Source: Lepas anatifera
Lineage: Eukaryota; Arthropoda; Thecostraca; Lepadidae
Reading direction: 5' to 3'
DNA: 64,000 nucleotides
Assembly: GCA_034440635.1 (NCBI GenBank)
Contig: JAOTON010000455.1
Location: forward strand, 1-64,000
Shown: one piece after another, positions 47,401-58,879 of the stretch
Position numbering within the stretch: position 1 is the first letter of the stretch
How the letters are laid out: each line of letters begins with the position of its first letter
The notes under the pieces: model-generated
What the model was told of the DNA's origin: nothing
Seen by the model: only the letters and a program-made list of their open reading frames with translations
The model's database searches: none
Translations under genes and position numbers: made by a program

Positions 47401-49963
47401 ACTCCCAGGGGCCCCCTGAGAACGACTCTCGAGGGACCCCTTAGGCCGATTCTCAGGGGGCGCGGCCTCTGAGGCTGACTCTCGGGGGCCCTGAGACTGA
47501 CTCTCGGGGACCCTGAGATCAACTCTTGGGATCCTTTGAGACTGACTCAGGGGCCCCTGAAACCGACTTCTGGGGGGCCCTGAGATAGACTTTTGGCCCT
47601 GAGACTAACTTTCGGGCCCCTGAAACTATATCTCGTGGCCCCCCTGAGCTCGACTCTCGGAGGCCCCCTGAGACCGACTCTTGGGGTCCCCTGAGACTGA
47701 CTTCCAGGAGCCCCCTGAAACCGACTTTGGGGGTCTGAGACTTAATCTCGGGAGGTGGGGAGGCTGAGACCGACTCTCGGACCCTCTGAGACAGACTTTG
47801 GGGGGTCCCTTGCAACCACTGGCAGGGGCCCTGGAAACCAACTTTCGGGGGCCCCTGAGACCACCTCTCGGGCGCCCCTAAGACCAACTCTAGGGCCCCT
47901 AATGCTAACTCTCGGGGCAGAGGGCCCTGATACTGACTCGGGGCCCCTATGAACAAATCTCCAGGGCCCCTGAGACTGACTCCGGGGGCCCCCTGATCAG
48001 AGAATCCTTTAGAGTGCTTACGATCGGCCCAAGGGCGGGGGAGGGGTCCGCGAACCCCTTGGACTCTCCTGGGCTACTCTACTGGTCCCAGTCCATCTCG
48101 GGGTGGGGGGGGAGGTGGAGGCAGTTCTGTACAGTGGGTCACAGATTAGCTCAGATGACCAGATCAGCTTAGGAGCCCGGCTCAGCTTAGGGGTCCTAGA
48201 TCGGCTTATATAGCGTCTCAGAACAGCTCAAGGAGGCCACTTCAAGCTCAGCTCAGGGGCCCTATAACTCTGCGTGAGCCCCAGATAAGCTCAGGAGCCC
48301 CAGTTTAGCACAGGGGGCATCAGATTAGCTTTGGGGGCCCAGCTCAGCTCAGGGGCCCCCAGATCGGCTTGTATAGGGTCTTTGACTAGCTCAAGGGGCC
48401 CATTCAGGCTGATGGCTCCCAGTTCAGATTAGGGACCATGCAACAGCTCAGAAGGGCATAAACCAGCTCGAGGGACCTTAGATTAGCTCAAGGAGCCCCA
48501 GGTTAGCTCATAGGACATCAGAGGTTAATTCAGGGGCCCTTGAACAGTGGGGGGGGCAGGCCGACTCATAAGACCAGGCCAGCTTTAGCTCAGGGGTCCA
48601 GGCCAGCTTTATAAGAGGTTTTCCTAGCAAGCTATAGGGTCCGTTTGGGTTTCTTGTTTTATGTTGCAGTTGCTGGTATTTTCATATCAATGCCACTTTT
48701 CTGTGGGGGCCCCCACAGAAAAGTGGGGGGCCAGTGGCCCCCTGGCCCCCCGGTTCCTACGCCTATGGTTCAGGATTTCCCTTTTACAGATCTAAAGAAT
48801 GTTCACATTCAAGAATACAAGGTAAGAAACAATTCGAATGCTGTGCCTCCTGCCGTCTACTTTACCGGTTTTCACAATCGTAGTCGCAATCTTTAAACAC
48901 TCAGAAGGTCCAAAAAATGTTTTTGTCAATCCCAGGCATCCTCAGCGAGCATCGCTCTCGTGGGCTCACGAGTACCGGTCCCGGGGGCCCTAGCGTTACT
49001 CTCGGTGGCCCCCTAGCTTGGTCTCGAGCAGCAGTCTCGGGAGTTCTCCGAGAAAGATACTTGGAACCAATGTTCAGGGGCCCCGAGACTGATTCCAGGG
49101 GGCCCCGAAACCAAGCTCGGGGGTCTCTGAGCTTGATGCCCGGGCTAATCTTGTTCACTGCAGAACACGAGCTTCGATCTCGGGGGTCCCGAGCTTGGTC
49201 TCGCGGGACCCAGATAATCAGTCTCGGAGGGGCCCCAAATGTTGGCCCCGGATCTCCTGGTGTCGCTCTTGGGGGCCCGAACATCGCAGGCCCTCGAACC
49301 TGGTCTCGGAGGCTCCGAGAGGGATGCTCGGGACCGATATTTGGGGGCCTCCGAAAGTGATTCTTGAGGGCTTATAAGACCAGCCCCTGGGGTGGGAAGG
49401 GGGGGCAGACCTATGTTTGGGGTTCAAGAGACCGCTACTCAGGGCCCCTAAGCCGAGAGCAATGCTCGGGGGCCCCGATACCGATGTTCAGGGCCTCTAA
49501 AAATATGGCTCTGTCAATTCCAGGAACATCCCCCTCAACGAGCATCGCATCCGCAATACAGACACATTCTTCATCACTCATCACACATCACTCTCAAGGA
49601 CCCTCGAGCTTGGTCTCGAGCAGCAGTCTTGGGACCCCCAAGAGTGATGCTCGGGGCTCCATGACCTATGTTCGGGGGTTCCAGGGAGTGATGCTCGAGA
49701 CCGATGTTCGGAGGCTCCCGAGACTGATTCTCGAGGGCTTCTAAGAGCAAGATCGGGATACCCCGAGAGCGATTCACAGGGCCTCCGAGAGCGATTTACG
49801 GGAGCCCCGAGATCGATCTTAGGGGACCTCCGAGGCTGATTATCGGCGTCCCCCGATATCATGCTCGGGGTACTCCCCAGGATCAAAAACTCGTGCCTTA
49901 CAGTGAGCAGGGACAGTGCAAGGGGGTTCGCAAACCCCAAAGACCCCCTTGGCTACGCCACTG
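44427..49963. mobile_element. hAT-like GC-rich element, unit 3, interrupted
   Basis: The left end at 44427 (CAGTGACGCAACCAGG) and right end at 49963 (GGCTACGCCACTG) correspond to 21683-22999. The 4.2-kb element at 44568-48767 sits inside it, so this is a transposon nested in a transposon. After 48776 the array is nearly identical to unit 1. Confidence 0.65.
44568..48767. mobile_element. 4.2-kb non-autonomous hAT-type element made of GC-rich arrays
   Basis: Ends CAGGGGCGTAGGAACCGG and, on the complement, CATAGGCGTAGGAACCGG, with a perfect 8-bp duplication GTTCAGGA (44560-44567 and 48768-48775). The unoccupied equivalents are near 21804-21811 (GCTCAGAA) and 32580-32587 (ACTCAGGC). The interior is about 3.4 kb of degenerate repeats: AGCTCAGGGGCCCC-type at 45240-46440 and 48120-48640, and GAGACTGACTCTCGGGGGCC-type at 46440-47990. 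The terminal segment 48655-48767 has a second copy at about 45085-45207, ending TTCCTATGCCTATG, as if an originally about 640-bp element had been extended. No transposase; the Gly/Pro/Ser-rich frames on both strands are artefacts. Confidence 0.85.
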
Positions 49964-50387
49964 CCCCACGCACATCCAAATCAAACCACAGCAGGCTCCA
50001 AGTTCACCCAAACCAACCCCAATCAGGCCGTAAAAACAAACCCGACCCTTCCCATGGTGCGTTACTCAACCCACTGCAGAATAAGTCGTAGAAATAAATG
50101 CAATTTTTACTCCAGTTTGTCTAAGTTCGCACCAAGTGCAAACATGCAGACTCTGCTGATTTGTCTGATGTTTATAATGTAACTGACTCTTTCGGCCAGC
50201 TGAATGTCTTTGAACCCACAAAGGTAAGCTGTGGTTTGGTTTTTATTCTATATATTTTGGCAAGCCTTCATAAATTTTGTGGAAATATTTTTAGTTGGAT
50301 TGCCCCCTGCTTCGATGCTTGGTTTGGATTTTTATCGGGCCAAATGTGCCCACAAGTCGATATAAGTCAAAGTCTGGCAACCTACCG

Positions 50388-50522
50388 GTCCCGGGTTCAA
50401 GTCCCCGCAGAGCCTCTGAATAAGTCGATCTGATCCCCAAAATCCCTTCCAACAGGGTGAGCGTTGGTGACGCCGTATGACCCTGGCAGTTGGTGCGTCG
50501 TTAAACCCCAACAATTATAAGG
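50388..50522 (+). mobile_element. tRNA-derived SINE, unit 3
   Basis: Counterpart of 23415-23554, with B-box GGGTTCAAGTCC and the GTCGTTAAACCCCAACAA tail. Confidence 0.75.
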
Positions 50523-51054
50523 TCTAGCAAATTTTTTGGTCACTTTAAGAAGAGCCCTTTTCTCCCAAGGTGCCACTTGAGCGGTATTTTAGGGGCGCTA
50601 CGGACCCTTCAGGGGACGCTGTGACCATGTCAGGGGGCGCCAAGAGTCAAATAGGGAGGGAAGTGCCCCCACTTGTCCCTATTCCTCCCTAGCTCTGTCC
50701 ATGTTAATGATCAATTTCAAGAAATAACTCTGCTGAGGCACGAAATGGAAATTTTCAAGCAAAAATAAAAAGTTTGGCAAAATCTGGCCATCAATCCTCA
50801 GAAGCTGTCTAACTCCCATTGCTACCAAATATTGATTTAGACTGGATACCATCTTCCAGCATATGAGGTATGAGTGCTAGTGCCAGTTCATTAAAGTTAA
50901 GATCAGAAGCTAATTTAGGTATGTCCTCACTTATGATCACAGAAATGTGACCAAATAAGAGTTCTCTAAACTGCTAACGATACAAGTGGTCGATTTGACC
51001 TAGGAATTATACCCAAGATCAAATTCCTACCTCAAAACGCCGTCAACTCATCGT

Positions 51055-52544
51055 TTACTCTCCATGGGTAGCGCAGGGGATGACTCTGACTGTGGGGCTG
51101 AGGATAGCGAGCTTTGCTGATCTTCCACGACGCCGGCGAGTTCTCTGCGCCGAAAGCGTCCGCACCAACCAGCCGACCGCATCCAGAACGGAGAAGGCTG
51201 AGAAGCCAAGCAGAAGACCGAGCAGCCCTCCGATGTTGCTGATCAGTGTGCCGGGCGGCACCTGCAACTGTTCTTTGTTCTCTCGGTTGGTGAAGCTGAA
51301 GCTCAACTTGAGACTGGTGGTGCCGGCGGCCTGCAGCATGCCATCGTCAAGTGCTGCCGTCAAAGAGATGGACCGTGTGCGGCACGGGGTTGGGCAGCCG
51401 CAGTCGCTGCCGTTGTAGAGGGTCCGGGATTCGAGGAAGTGAATTCCAGGTCCGGCCAGCACACGACCGTCGATGGTTTTCCCCTGAGGCGAACATGTTG
51501 GGGAATGGCGCGGCACATGGGCAGATGCAGCTTGTAGGAGTTGCCGGCCATGGACGGCAGGCGGCATCCCATGTCGTCCATCAGACGCCTCTCGTTGCAC
51601 CGCACTCGGCAAAGAGCCTGGTCGTAGTGGTCTCGGTCGTGACAGCGGAAGGAGCGACGGTTCAAGCGTTGGTCTCCAGACACGAATATGTTCGCGCTTG
51701 ATTGTCTGCCATCGATTAACCAGACTGCTCTCGCCTTTGATATAACCGGGTAGAGATAAAAATCTCTGATATCATTGTAGTGAACTGAAGCTATGTAAGC
51801 TTCTCCCAGCTTTGTCTTGAAGGCAGGATTAACAGCTAGTGATAGTTGCAGAATTGCCGGTCCTTCCAGATTTTCCGGAGAAATCACTGACTCATTGGGG
51901 AAAAAGGTGCCACAGCGGTCGGCAGAGAAGGTGGTGGTCGCCGTGTTCTCGTGTATTGGAATATACCCGTAGTGGTACTCCCAGCTACCCAGAATTGAGT
52001 CGTTGGGAGGAGTGTTCTCTTTCTTCTTCCAGCCGTAGGCGACGCTGTTGTTGGTGGTGTTGCCGGTGCCGTCGTGTGGGTACGACATTGTGGTGAGGTT
52101 GAAGGCTTCCTCCATGGTGATGTCACCGTTGGCGACTCTCTCTAGCACCGGTAGCCATTGGCTCGCCGTCTGGAACTTAGCCTGGCAGATAGTCACGCGT
52201 GGAAAGGATGCGGGCTGGGATCGAGTGTACGTCATCACAGGCTCATCATAAAACTGTCTCACGTCTGCGATGAAAAGTCCGACAAAAATGGTGACGAGCG
52301 CAAGCCGCCCTGTCCAGAGCAGTATTTGGCCAACACAAGAGCAAGATGGATGGAAAACTTGTCGCTTGTTCCTGGTGAGTGAGCTTCGAGCAGCCTTCGC
52401 AATGCCCTGCATGGCGGCTAGTACCGAACTGACTTCAATGGCATCAAGCACACAGCTTCTCCTGATAATGGCGGCTGAATAGCAGGTTTGCCCAGTATTG
52501 ATTCTGGCCGCACTTGGTGCCACTTTATTGTGTAAACCAAACAC
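51055..52544 (-). pseudogene. DEG/ENaC sodium-channel subunit, copy 3, frameshifted
   Basis: The N-terminal 350 or so residues are open from 52544 (or the common Met at 52412) and very close to copy 1, including helix 1, FPRVTIC and the Cys-rich region. At about 51481-51487 a run of five C in copies 1 and 2 is four C here, which shifts frame just after the IPQHVR segment. The correct reading resumes in the other frame to the same stop at 51055, with CGCPTPC and the pore region intact. As written, the product would lose CGCPTPC and the second membrane segment and end near 51360. It is either a young pseudogene or a one-base homopolymer error in the assembly. Finger-region residues differ slightly from copies 1 and 2 (TTTFSADRCGTFF). 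Confidence 0.85.
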
Positions 52545-52940
52545 GATTGGTCTTTCTGGTGGCGCGACAATGCAGCCATGTAATACTACGGACTGAGTGC
52601 AGCCCGCACTCTTCTACATTTGCAAGGGCTATGCTGTTTGTTTTATCGACGAAGCCGCCGATATATAGGTATGCATTCCTGGGAAAGCAGGACACCATGG
52701 AAAGGAAGAAATGACCCCAGGGTAGTTGTGACATTTCACGCACCCTTTGAATCCTTATTGCAGCTCTTGCGGCCAAAAAGATAAAACGCTAACTAAAACG
52801 TAAATTTCAATGTTACGCTAGGAAATGAGAAACTAATTTCATATGTTGTAACATGCTATTGTTGCACTAATTGACAGTTGTTTTGGCTCTCAATTTTATC
52901 CCTTTAAAGGGAATGGACCAATCTGTCGAAGTGTCTGTCG
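52545..52940. other. DEG/ENaC upstream block, unit 3 (shortened)
   Basis: Matches 25576-25967 and then stops at CTGTCGAAGT. The next bases repeat TCTGTCGAAG before entering the 30-bp array. The approximately 2.5 kb between this point and the array in unit 1 is missing. Confidence 0.6.
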
Positions 52941-52944
52941 AAGT

Positions 52945-55900
52945 CGAAGCTATACTGTGCTGTTGTATCTGGCCTGAAGCTATACTGTGCCGTGGTGCCG
53001 AGCCCGCAGCTATACTGTGCCGCAGTGTCCGACCTGCAGCTATACTGTGCCGTGGTGCCGAGCCCGCAGCTATACTGTGCCGCAGTGTCTGACCTGCAGC
53101 TATACTGTGCCGTGGTGTCCGACCTGCAGCTGTACTGTGCCGGAGTGTCCGACCTGCAGCTATACTGTGTCGTTGTATCTGGCCTGAAGCTATACTATGC
53201 CGCAGTGTCCGACCTGCAGCTATACTGTGTCGTTGTATCTGGCCTGAAGCTATACTGTGCCGCAGTGTCTGACCTGCAGCTATACTGTGCCGTGGTGTCC
53301 GACCTGCAGCTGTACTGTGCCGGAGTGTCCGACCTGCAGCTATACTGTGTCGTTGTATCTGGCCTGAAGCTATACTATGCCGCAGTGTCCGACCTGCAGC
53401 TATACTGTGTCGTTGTATCTGGCCTGAAGCTATACTATGCCGCAGTGTCCGACCTGCAGCTGTACTGTGCCGGAGTGTCCGACCTGCAGCTATACTGTGC
53501 CGTTATGTCTGGCCTGAAGCTATACTATGCCGCAGTGTCCGACCTGCAGCTATACTGCGCCGTTGTATCTGGCCTGAAGCTATACTATGCCGCAGTGTCT
53601 GACCTGCAGCTATTCTGTGCCGCAGTGTCCGACCTGCAGCTATACTGCGCCGTTGTATCTGGCCTGAAGCTATACTGTGCCGCAGTGTCCGACCTGCAGC
53701 TATACTGTGCCGCCGTGTCCGACCTGCAGCTATACTGTGCCGTTGTATCTGGCCTGAAGCTATACTGTGCCGCAGTGTCTGACCTGCAGCTATACTGTGC
53801 CGTGGTGTCTACCCTGCAGCTATACTGTGCCGCAGTGTCTGACCTGCAGCTATACAGTGCCGTACTGATGAACCTGAAGCTATACTGTGCCGCAGTGTCC
53901 GACCTGCAGCTCTACTGTGCCGTTATGTCTGGCCCGAAGCTATACTGTGCCGCAGTGCCTGACCTGCAGCTATACTGTGTCGTTTTGTCTGGCCTGAAGC
54001 TATACTGTGCCGCAGTGTCCGACCTGCAGCTATACTGTGTCGTTATGTCTGGCCTAAAGCTATACTCTGCCGCAGTGTCCGACCTGCAGCTATACTGTGC
54101 CGCAGTGTCCGACCTGCAGCTCTTCTGTGCCGCAGTGTCCGACCTGCAGCTATACTGTGCCGCAATGTCTGACCTGCAGCTCTACTGTGCCGGAGTGTCT
54201 GACCTGGAGCTATACTGTGTCGTTATGTCTGGCTTGAAGCTATACTGTGCCGCAGTGTCCGACCTGCAGCTGTACTGTGCCGTAGTGTCTACCCTGCAGC
54301 TATACTGTGCCGCAGTGTCCGACCTGCAGCTATACAGTGCCGTACTGATGAACCTGCAGCTATACTGTGCCGCAGTGTCCGACCTGCAGCTCTACTGTGC
54401 CGTTATGTCTGGCCCGAAGCTATACTGTGCCGCAGTGCCTGACCTGCAGCTATACTGTGTCGTTTTGTCTGGCCTGAAGCTATACTGTGCCGCAGTGTCC
54501 GACCTGCAGCTATACAGTGCCGTACTGATGAACCTGCAGCTATACTGTGCCGCAGTGTCCGACCTGCAGCTCTACTGTGCCGTTATGTCTGGCCCGAAGC
54601 TATACTGTTCCGCAGTGCCTGACCTGCAGCTATACTGTGTCGTTTTGTCTGGCCTGAAGCTATACTGTGCCGCAGTGTCCGACCTGCAGCTATACAGTGC
54701 CGTACTGATGAAACTGCAGCTATACTGTGCCGCAGTGTCCGACCTGCAGCTCTACTGTGCCGTTATGTCTGGCCCGAAGCTATACTGTGCCGCAGTGCCT
54801 GACCTGCAGCTGTACTGTGTCGTTTTGTCTGGCCTGAAGCTATACTGTGCCGCAGTGTCCGACCTGCAGCTATACTGTGTCGTTATGTCTGGCCTGAAGC
54901 TATACTGTGCCGCAGTGTCCGACCTGCAGCTATACTGTGCCGCAGTGTCCGACCTGCAGCTATTCTGTGCCGCAGTGTCCGACCTGCAGCTATACTGTGC
55001 CGCAGTGTCCGACCTGCAGCTATACTGTGCCGCAGTGTCCGACCTGCAGCTATACTGTGCCGTTATGTCTGGCCCGAAGCTATACTGTGCCGCAGTGCCT
55101 GACCTGCAGCTATACTGTGTCGTTTTGTCTGGCCTGCAGCTATACTGTGCCGCAGTGTCCGACCTGCAGCTATACTGTGCCGTTGTATCTGGCCTGAAGC
55201 TATACTGTGCCGCAGTGTCTGACCTGCAGCTCTACTGTGCCGGAGTGTCCTACCTGCAGCTATACTGTGCCGCAGTGTCCGACCTGCAGCTATACTGTGC
55301 CGTACTAATGAACCTGCAGCTATACTGTGCCGCAGTGTCCGACCTGCAGCTCTACTGTGCCGTTATGTCTGGCCCGAAGCTATACTGTGCCGCAGTGCCT
55401 GACCTGCAGCTATACTGTGTCGTTTTGTCTGGCCTGAAGCTATACTGTGCCGCAGTGTCCGACCTGCAGCTATACAGTGCCGTACTGATGAACCTGCAGC
55501 TATACTGTGCCGCAGTGTCCGACCTGCAGCTCTACTGTGCCGTTATGTCTGGCCCGAAGCTCTACTGTGCCGCAGTGCCTGACCTGCAGCTATACTGTGT
55601 CGTTTTGTCTGGCCTGAAGCTATACTGTGCCGCAGTGTCCGACCTGCAGCTATACTGTGTCGTTATGTCTGGCCTGAAGCTATACTGTGCCGCAGTGTCC
55701 GACCTGCAGCTATACTGTGTCGTTATGTCTGGCCTAAAGCTATACTGTGCCGCAGTGTCCGACCTGCAGCTATACTGTGCCGCAGTGTCCGACCTGCAGC
55801 TATTCTCTGCCGCAGTGTCCGACCTGCAGCTATACTGTGCCGCAGTGTCCGACCTGCAGCTATACTGTGTCGTTATGTCTGGCCTGAAGCTATACTGTGC

Positions 55901-56735
55901 CGCAGTGTCCGACCTGCAGCCATACTGCGCCGTTGTATCTGGCCTGAAGCTATACTGTGCCGCAGTGTCCGACCTGCAGCTATACTGTGTCGTTATGTCT
56001 GGCCTGAAGCTATACTGTGCCGCAGTGTCCGACCTGCAGCTATACTGTGTCGTTATGTCTGGCCTAAAGCTATACTGTGCCGCAGTGTCCGACCTGCAGC
56101 TATACTGTGCCGCAGTGTCCGACCTGCAGCTATTCTCTGCCGCAGTGTCCGACCTGCAGCTATACTGTGCCGCAGTGTCCGACCTGCAGCTATACTGTGT
56201 CGTTATGTCTGGCCTGAAGCTATACTGTGCCGCAGCGTCCGACCTGCAGCTATTCTGTGCCGCAGTGTCCGACCTGCAGCTATACTGTGTCGTTGTATCT
56301 GGCCTGAAGCTATACTATGCCGCAGTGTCCGACCTGCAGCTATACTGTGTCGTTGTATCTGGCCTGAAGCTATACTATGCCGCAGTGTCTGACCTGCAGC
56401 TATTCTGTGCCGCTGTGTCCGATCTGCAGCTATACTGCGCCGTTGTATCTGGCCTGCAGCTATACTGTGTCGTTATGTCTGGCTTGAAGCTATACTGTGC
56501 CGTGGTGTGGAACCTGCAGCTATACTGTGCCGTGGTGTCCAGCCTGCAGCTATTCTGTGCCGCAGTGTCGGGCCTGGAGCTATACTGTGCCGCAGTGTCT
56601 GACCTGAAGTGATACTGTGCCGCAGCGTCCGACCTGCAGCTATACTGTGCCGCAGTGTCCGACCTGCAGCTATACTTTGTCGTTGTATCTGGCTTGAAGC
56701 TATGCTGTGTCGCAATGTCTAGCCTGGGATAAGAT
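52945..56735. repeat. 30-bp minisatellite, unit-3 array (about 125 units)
   Basis: Same unit as at 37510-38645 (CTGCAGCTATACTGTGCCGC...). Two main types alternate: AGTGTCCGAC and the TTATGTCTGGCCTGAAGC/TTGTATCTGG types. Period 30 holds without a single visible slip from about 52960 to 56700. A six-unit (180-bp) higher-order repeat marked by the GTACTGATGAACC variant recurs at 54345, 54525 and 54705, and again at 55305 and 55485. One plus frame is open for 1206 codons (52992-56612). Nearly every unit has a CTGCAG site. I do not regard the frame as a gene: no start context, no non-repetitive domain, and other frames are also long. Confidence 0.97.
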
Positions 56736-57019
56736 TGCATGACTTTTTCGGGGATTTCAAAAGGTTAGGTACGTTAACACCCGCCCCGGTGTGCCTCCGA
56801 GCCACCTTCGCCTTGGTGCGGGATGTTCAACCCGCCCTCGAACTCGGCTCCTATGCGGGGTAGCAAAAAACGTGAAGACTGTTGGGTAGTTCATACAAAT
56901 TGATGAAGAAACTATATCGGTCATTTTTTGGCTCAGGTCAATATTAAGGTCATGACTGGTCAAAGAAGGTGACATGTTAGAGAAGAGTTTCGGGGATCTA
57001 CCGGCTGGCAGAATGTATC

Positions 57020-57423
57020 CAGTGGCGGATCAAGGGGGGGGCAAAAAAGGCATTTGCCCCCCCCACGGAAAAGCTGGGGTAAAACTTCGTTTTTGCCCTA
57101 CCCCCCCAAAGTGATCGATCTCCTTTTCCCCTGACCCCTTTTTAGTTTATAAACAAGATTGTGGTGCTTCAACTCCTAACTCCAAACAGAACTAGTTAAT
57201 TTCAGGGTAAATATTAGGCCTTGGACTGGAAAAAAGATCTCGAGCCCATCTTTTTCACTCCGTGACGTTTTTTAATTTTTGCTTTTCACCTCAAATACCC
57301 AAAATTATACCAGCAAGTGATATTTTAGCGCAGCTTTCATTTCACGGCGTGACGTTTTTTTTTGCTTCTTGACTTTTGACTTTGGTTTGCCCCTCCCAAA
57401 CCGGCTGGCTAGATCCGCCACTG
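57020..57423. mobile_element. hAT-like MITE, 404 bp, nested
   Basis: Ends CAGTGGCGGATC and GATCCGCCACTG; flanks AATGTATC (57012-57019) and AATGTAGT (57424-57431) match at 6 of 8. Same family as 3080-3496. Confidence 0.75.
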
Positions 57424-58803
57424 AATGTAGTTAGAATAATTTTTAGGAACCATTCGCTTCCTCTCGTTACGGTGAATCAAATAATGTATGGCATGACTAC
57501 TCTAGGTTAAAGCATAAAAATGACCTGACTTAAGGTCAGGTCAAGGTCACGATCCAACTTAGCATAGTCAATATGCACTAGGGGGGCCCTTTTGGCAACT
57601 TTTTCTTTAATGTTTCGGGACCAGTGGGTTTCTGATGTTGTCGGGCCCGCTGATTTCGAATTTGACTTTGAAATTTTGAATTTCGAATTTTTTCAGCTCG
57701 CCCCTTCGCCTTCAAGTTTTCGAAAAACAGAGATAATGCAGGTTTTTGCATCCCCAAACAGCAATCACTGAGAATAGCAAAATAAAATTTAATTTATCAG
57801 TTAGAACAGTGTTACCTACAGATCTGCGCAAACTGCATTTTCATGGGGTTTCTTATGCCTTATTTATTGCGCCTCAAATATTGCGATTTTTTGCCTAACG
57901 GTGGTATACTGTGCCGCACGGCACCTTACGGCGCGATGCTCTCCGGGCAGTCCAGGAAGCATGCTGACTTAAAATGTGGTACTTTTACATTATTTTTCGC
58001 ATGAATTCAATGAGGAATGCCAGTTTACATGCTTTTCTATTTCAAAAGGTGACAGGGGCGGATGTAAGCAATTATTTTTCGGGAGAAAATTAGCGAAAAT
58101 AGTGAAAAATCCTTTATTTAGAAAGAAAATGAGGCAAATCGGCAAACTTTGGCGACCGACCGGTTTCGGTAGGTGGTGCCACTCTTGATTAGGGGATACT
58201 ACGATATCAGAAAATTAGGCATTATGACAAGAACTGTAATTAAGAAGCATAAAAACAAAACATTGTCAGAGTACCTTTATTATTCGATGAAGAAAGACGA
58301 CAGCCTTCCACTGTCATGAGCTACAGGGACAAGGACTGAACCGGAAGTAGAATCGACTCCGGGCACCACTCGCGTCTATTTTCCCTGACGGCAGCGAAAC
58401 GTATCTTGTTAAGCGCCTTTCCATCTTGGCGGTCAGCGCCGCACACGCTGGTAACTGACTCGCTTGTCAGTTTTAAGGCCCTCTATTGACTGAGTGTGGC
58501 ACGGAATGCCTGTCCGGAGAGATGACCCGACTAAAGTCCTGAGTTGGGTCTGCGTAAAGCCGTTCAGGAAGGGTGGCTCCACATTGGGTGCATGGCAGAC
58601 CCTTTTTTACGCTGCTGTGCAGCTCCATGTAGCTGGTCGCACACCGATTGAGCTGCCCCGGCAGCACCTGGTAGCGCCGGACACAGGCACCATGCGCTCG
58701 GCCATTCAACGTTGGGCCTGTCCACCGGCTGCTGGGAGGTGCTGGGAGAGCACTGCCCGCTCTCAGAAGCGACGTGCTGCTCACTGCAGGAGGTGTTGGG
58801 TGT

Positions 58804-58874
58804 ACGCGCCAGATAGGGACTTGACTTGACGCGCCAGATAGGGACTTGACTTGACGCGCCAGATAGGGACTTGA
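58804..58874. repeat. 25-bp tandem repeat, nearly three copies
   Basis: ACGCGCCAGATAGGGACTTG recurs at 58804, 58829 and 58854, exactly at the inner edge of the left arm of the foldback element. Confidence 0.9.
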
Positions 58875-58879
58875 GTCGC

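Larger units (their letters stand above)
38646..56735. repeat. tandem triplication, copy 3 (expanded)
   Basis: Same block order as copies 1 and 2 but about 18 kb, enlarged by the foldback element (39254-41411), the 4.2-kb hAT-type element (44568-48767) and a very long 30-bp array. It lacks the block equivalent to 25970-28510. Up to about 44.2 kb the sequence follows copy 2; beyond about 44.4 kb it follows copy 1. Confidence 0.85.

Noticed and set aside
44532..48896. Gly/Pro/Ser/Arg-rich frames of up to 232 codons
   Set aside because: They fall in GC-rich satellite inside an hAT-type element, occur on both strands, and show no domain.
52992..56612. 1206-codon open frame with decapeptide repeats
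   Set aside because: The frame exists because the 30-bp minisatellite unit is divisible by three and lacks stops; other frames are open too, and no unique domain, signal or splice context is present.
52945..56735. CRISPR-like array
   Set aside because: Units are contiguous 30-bp repeats without unique spacers, in animal DNA.
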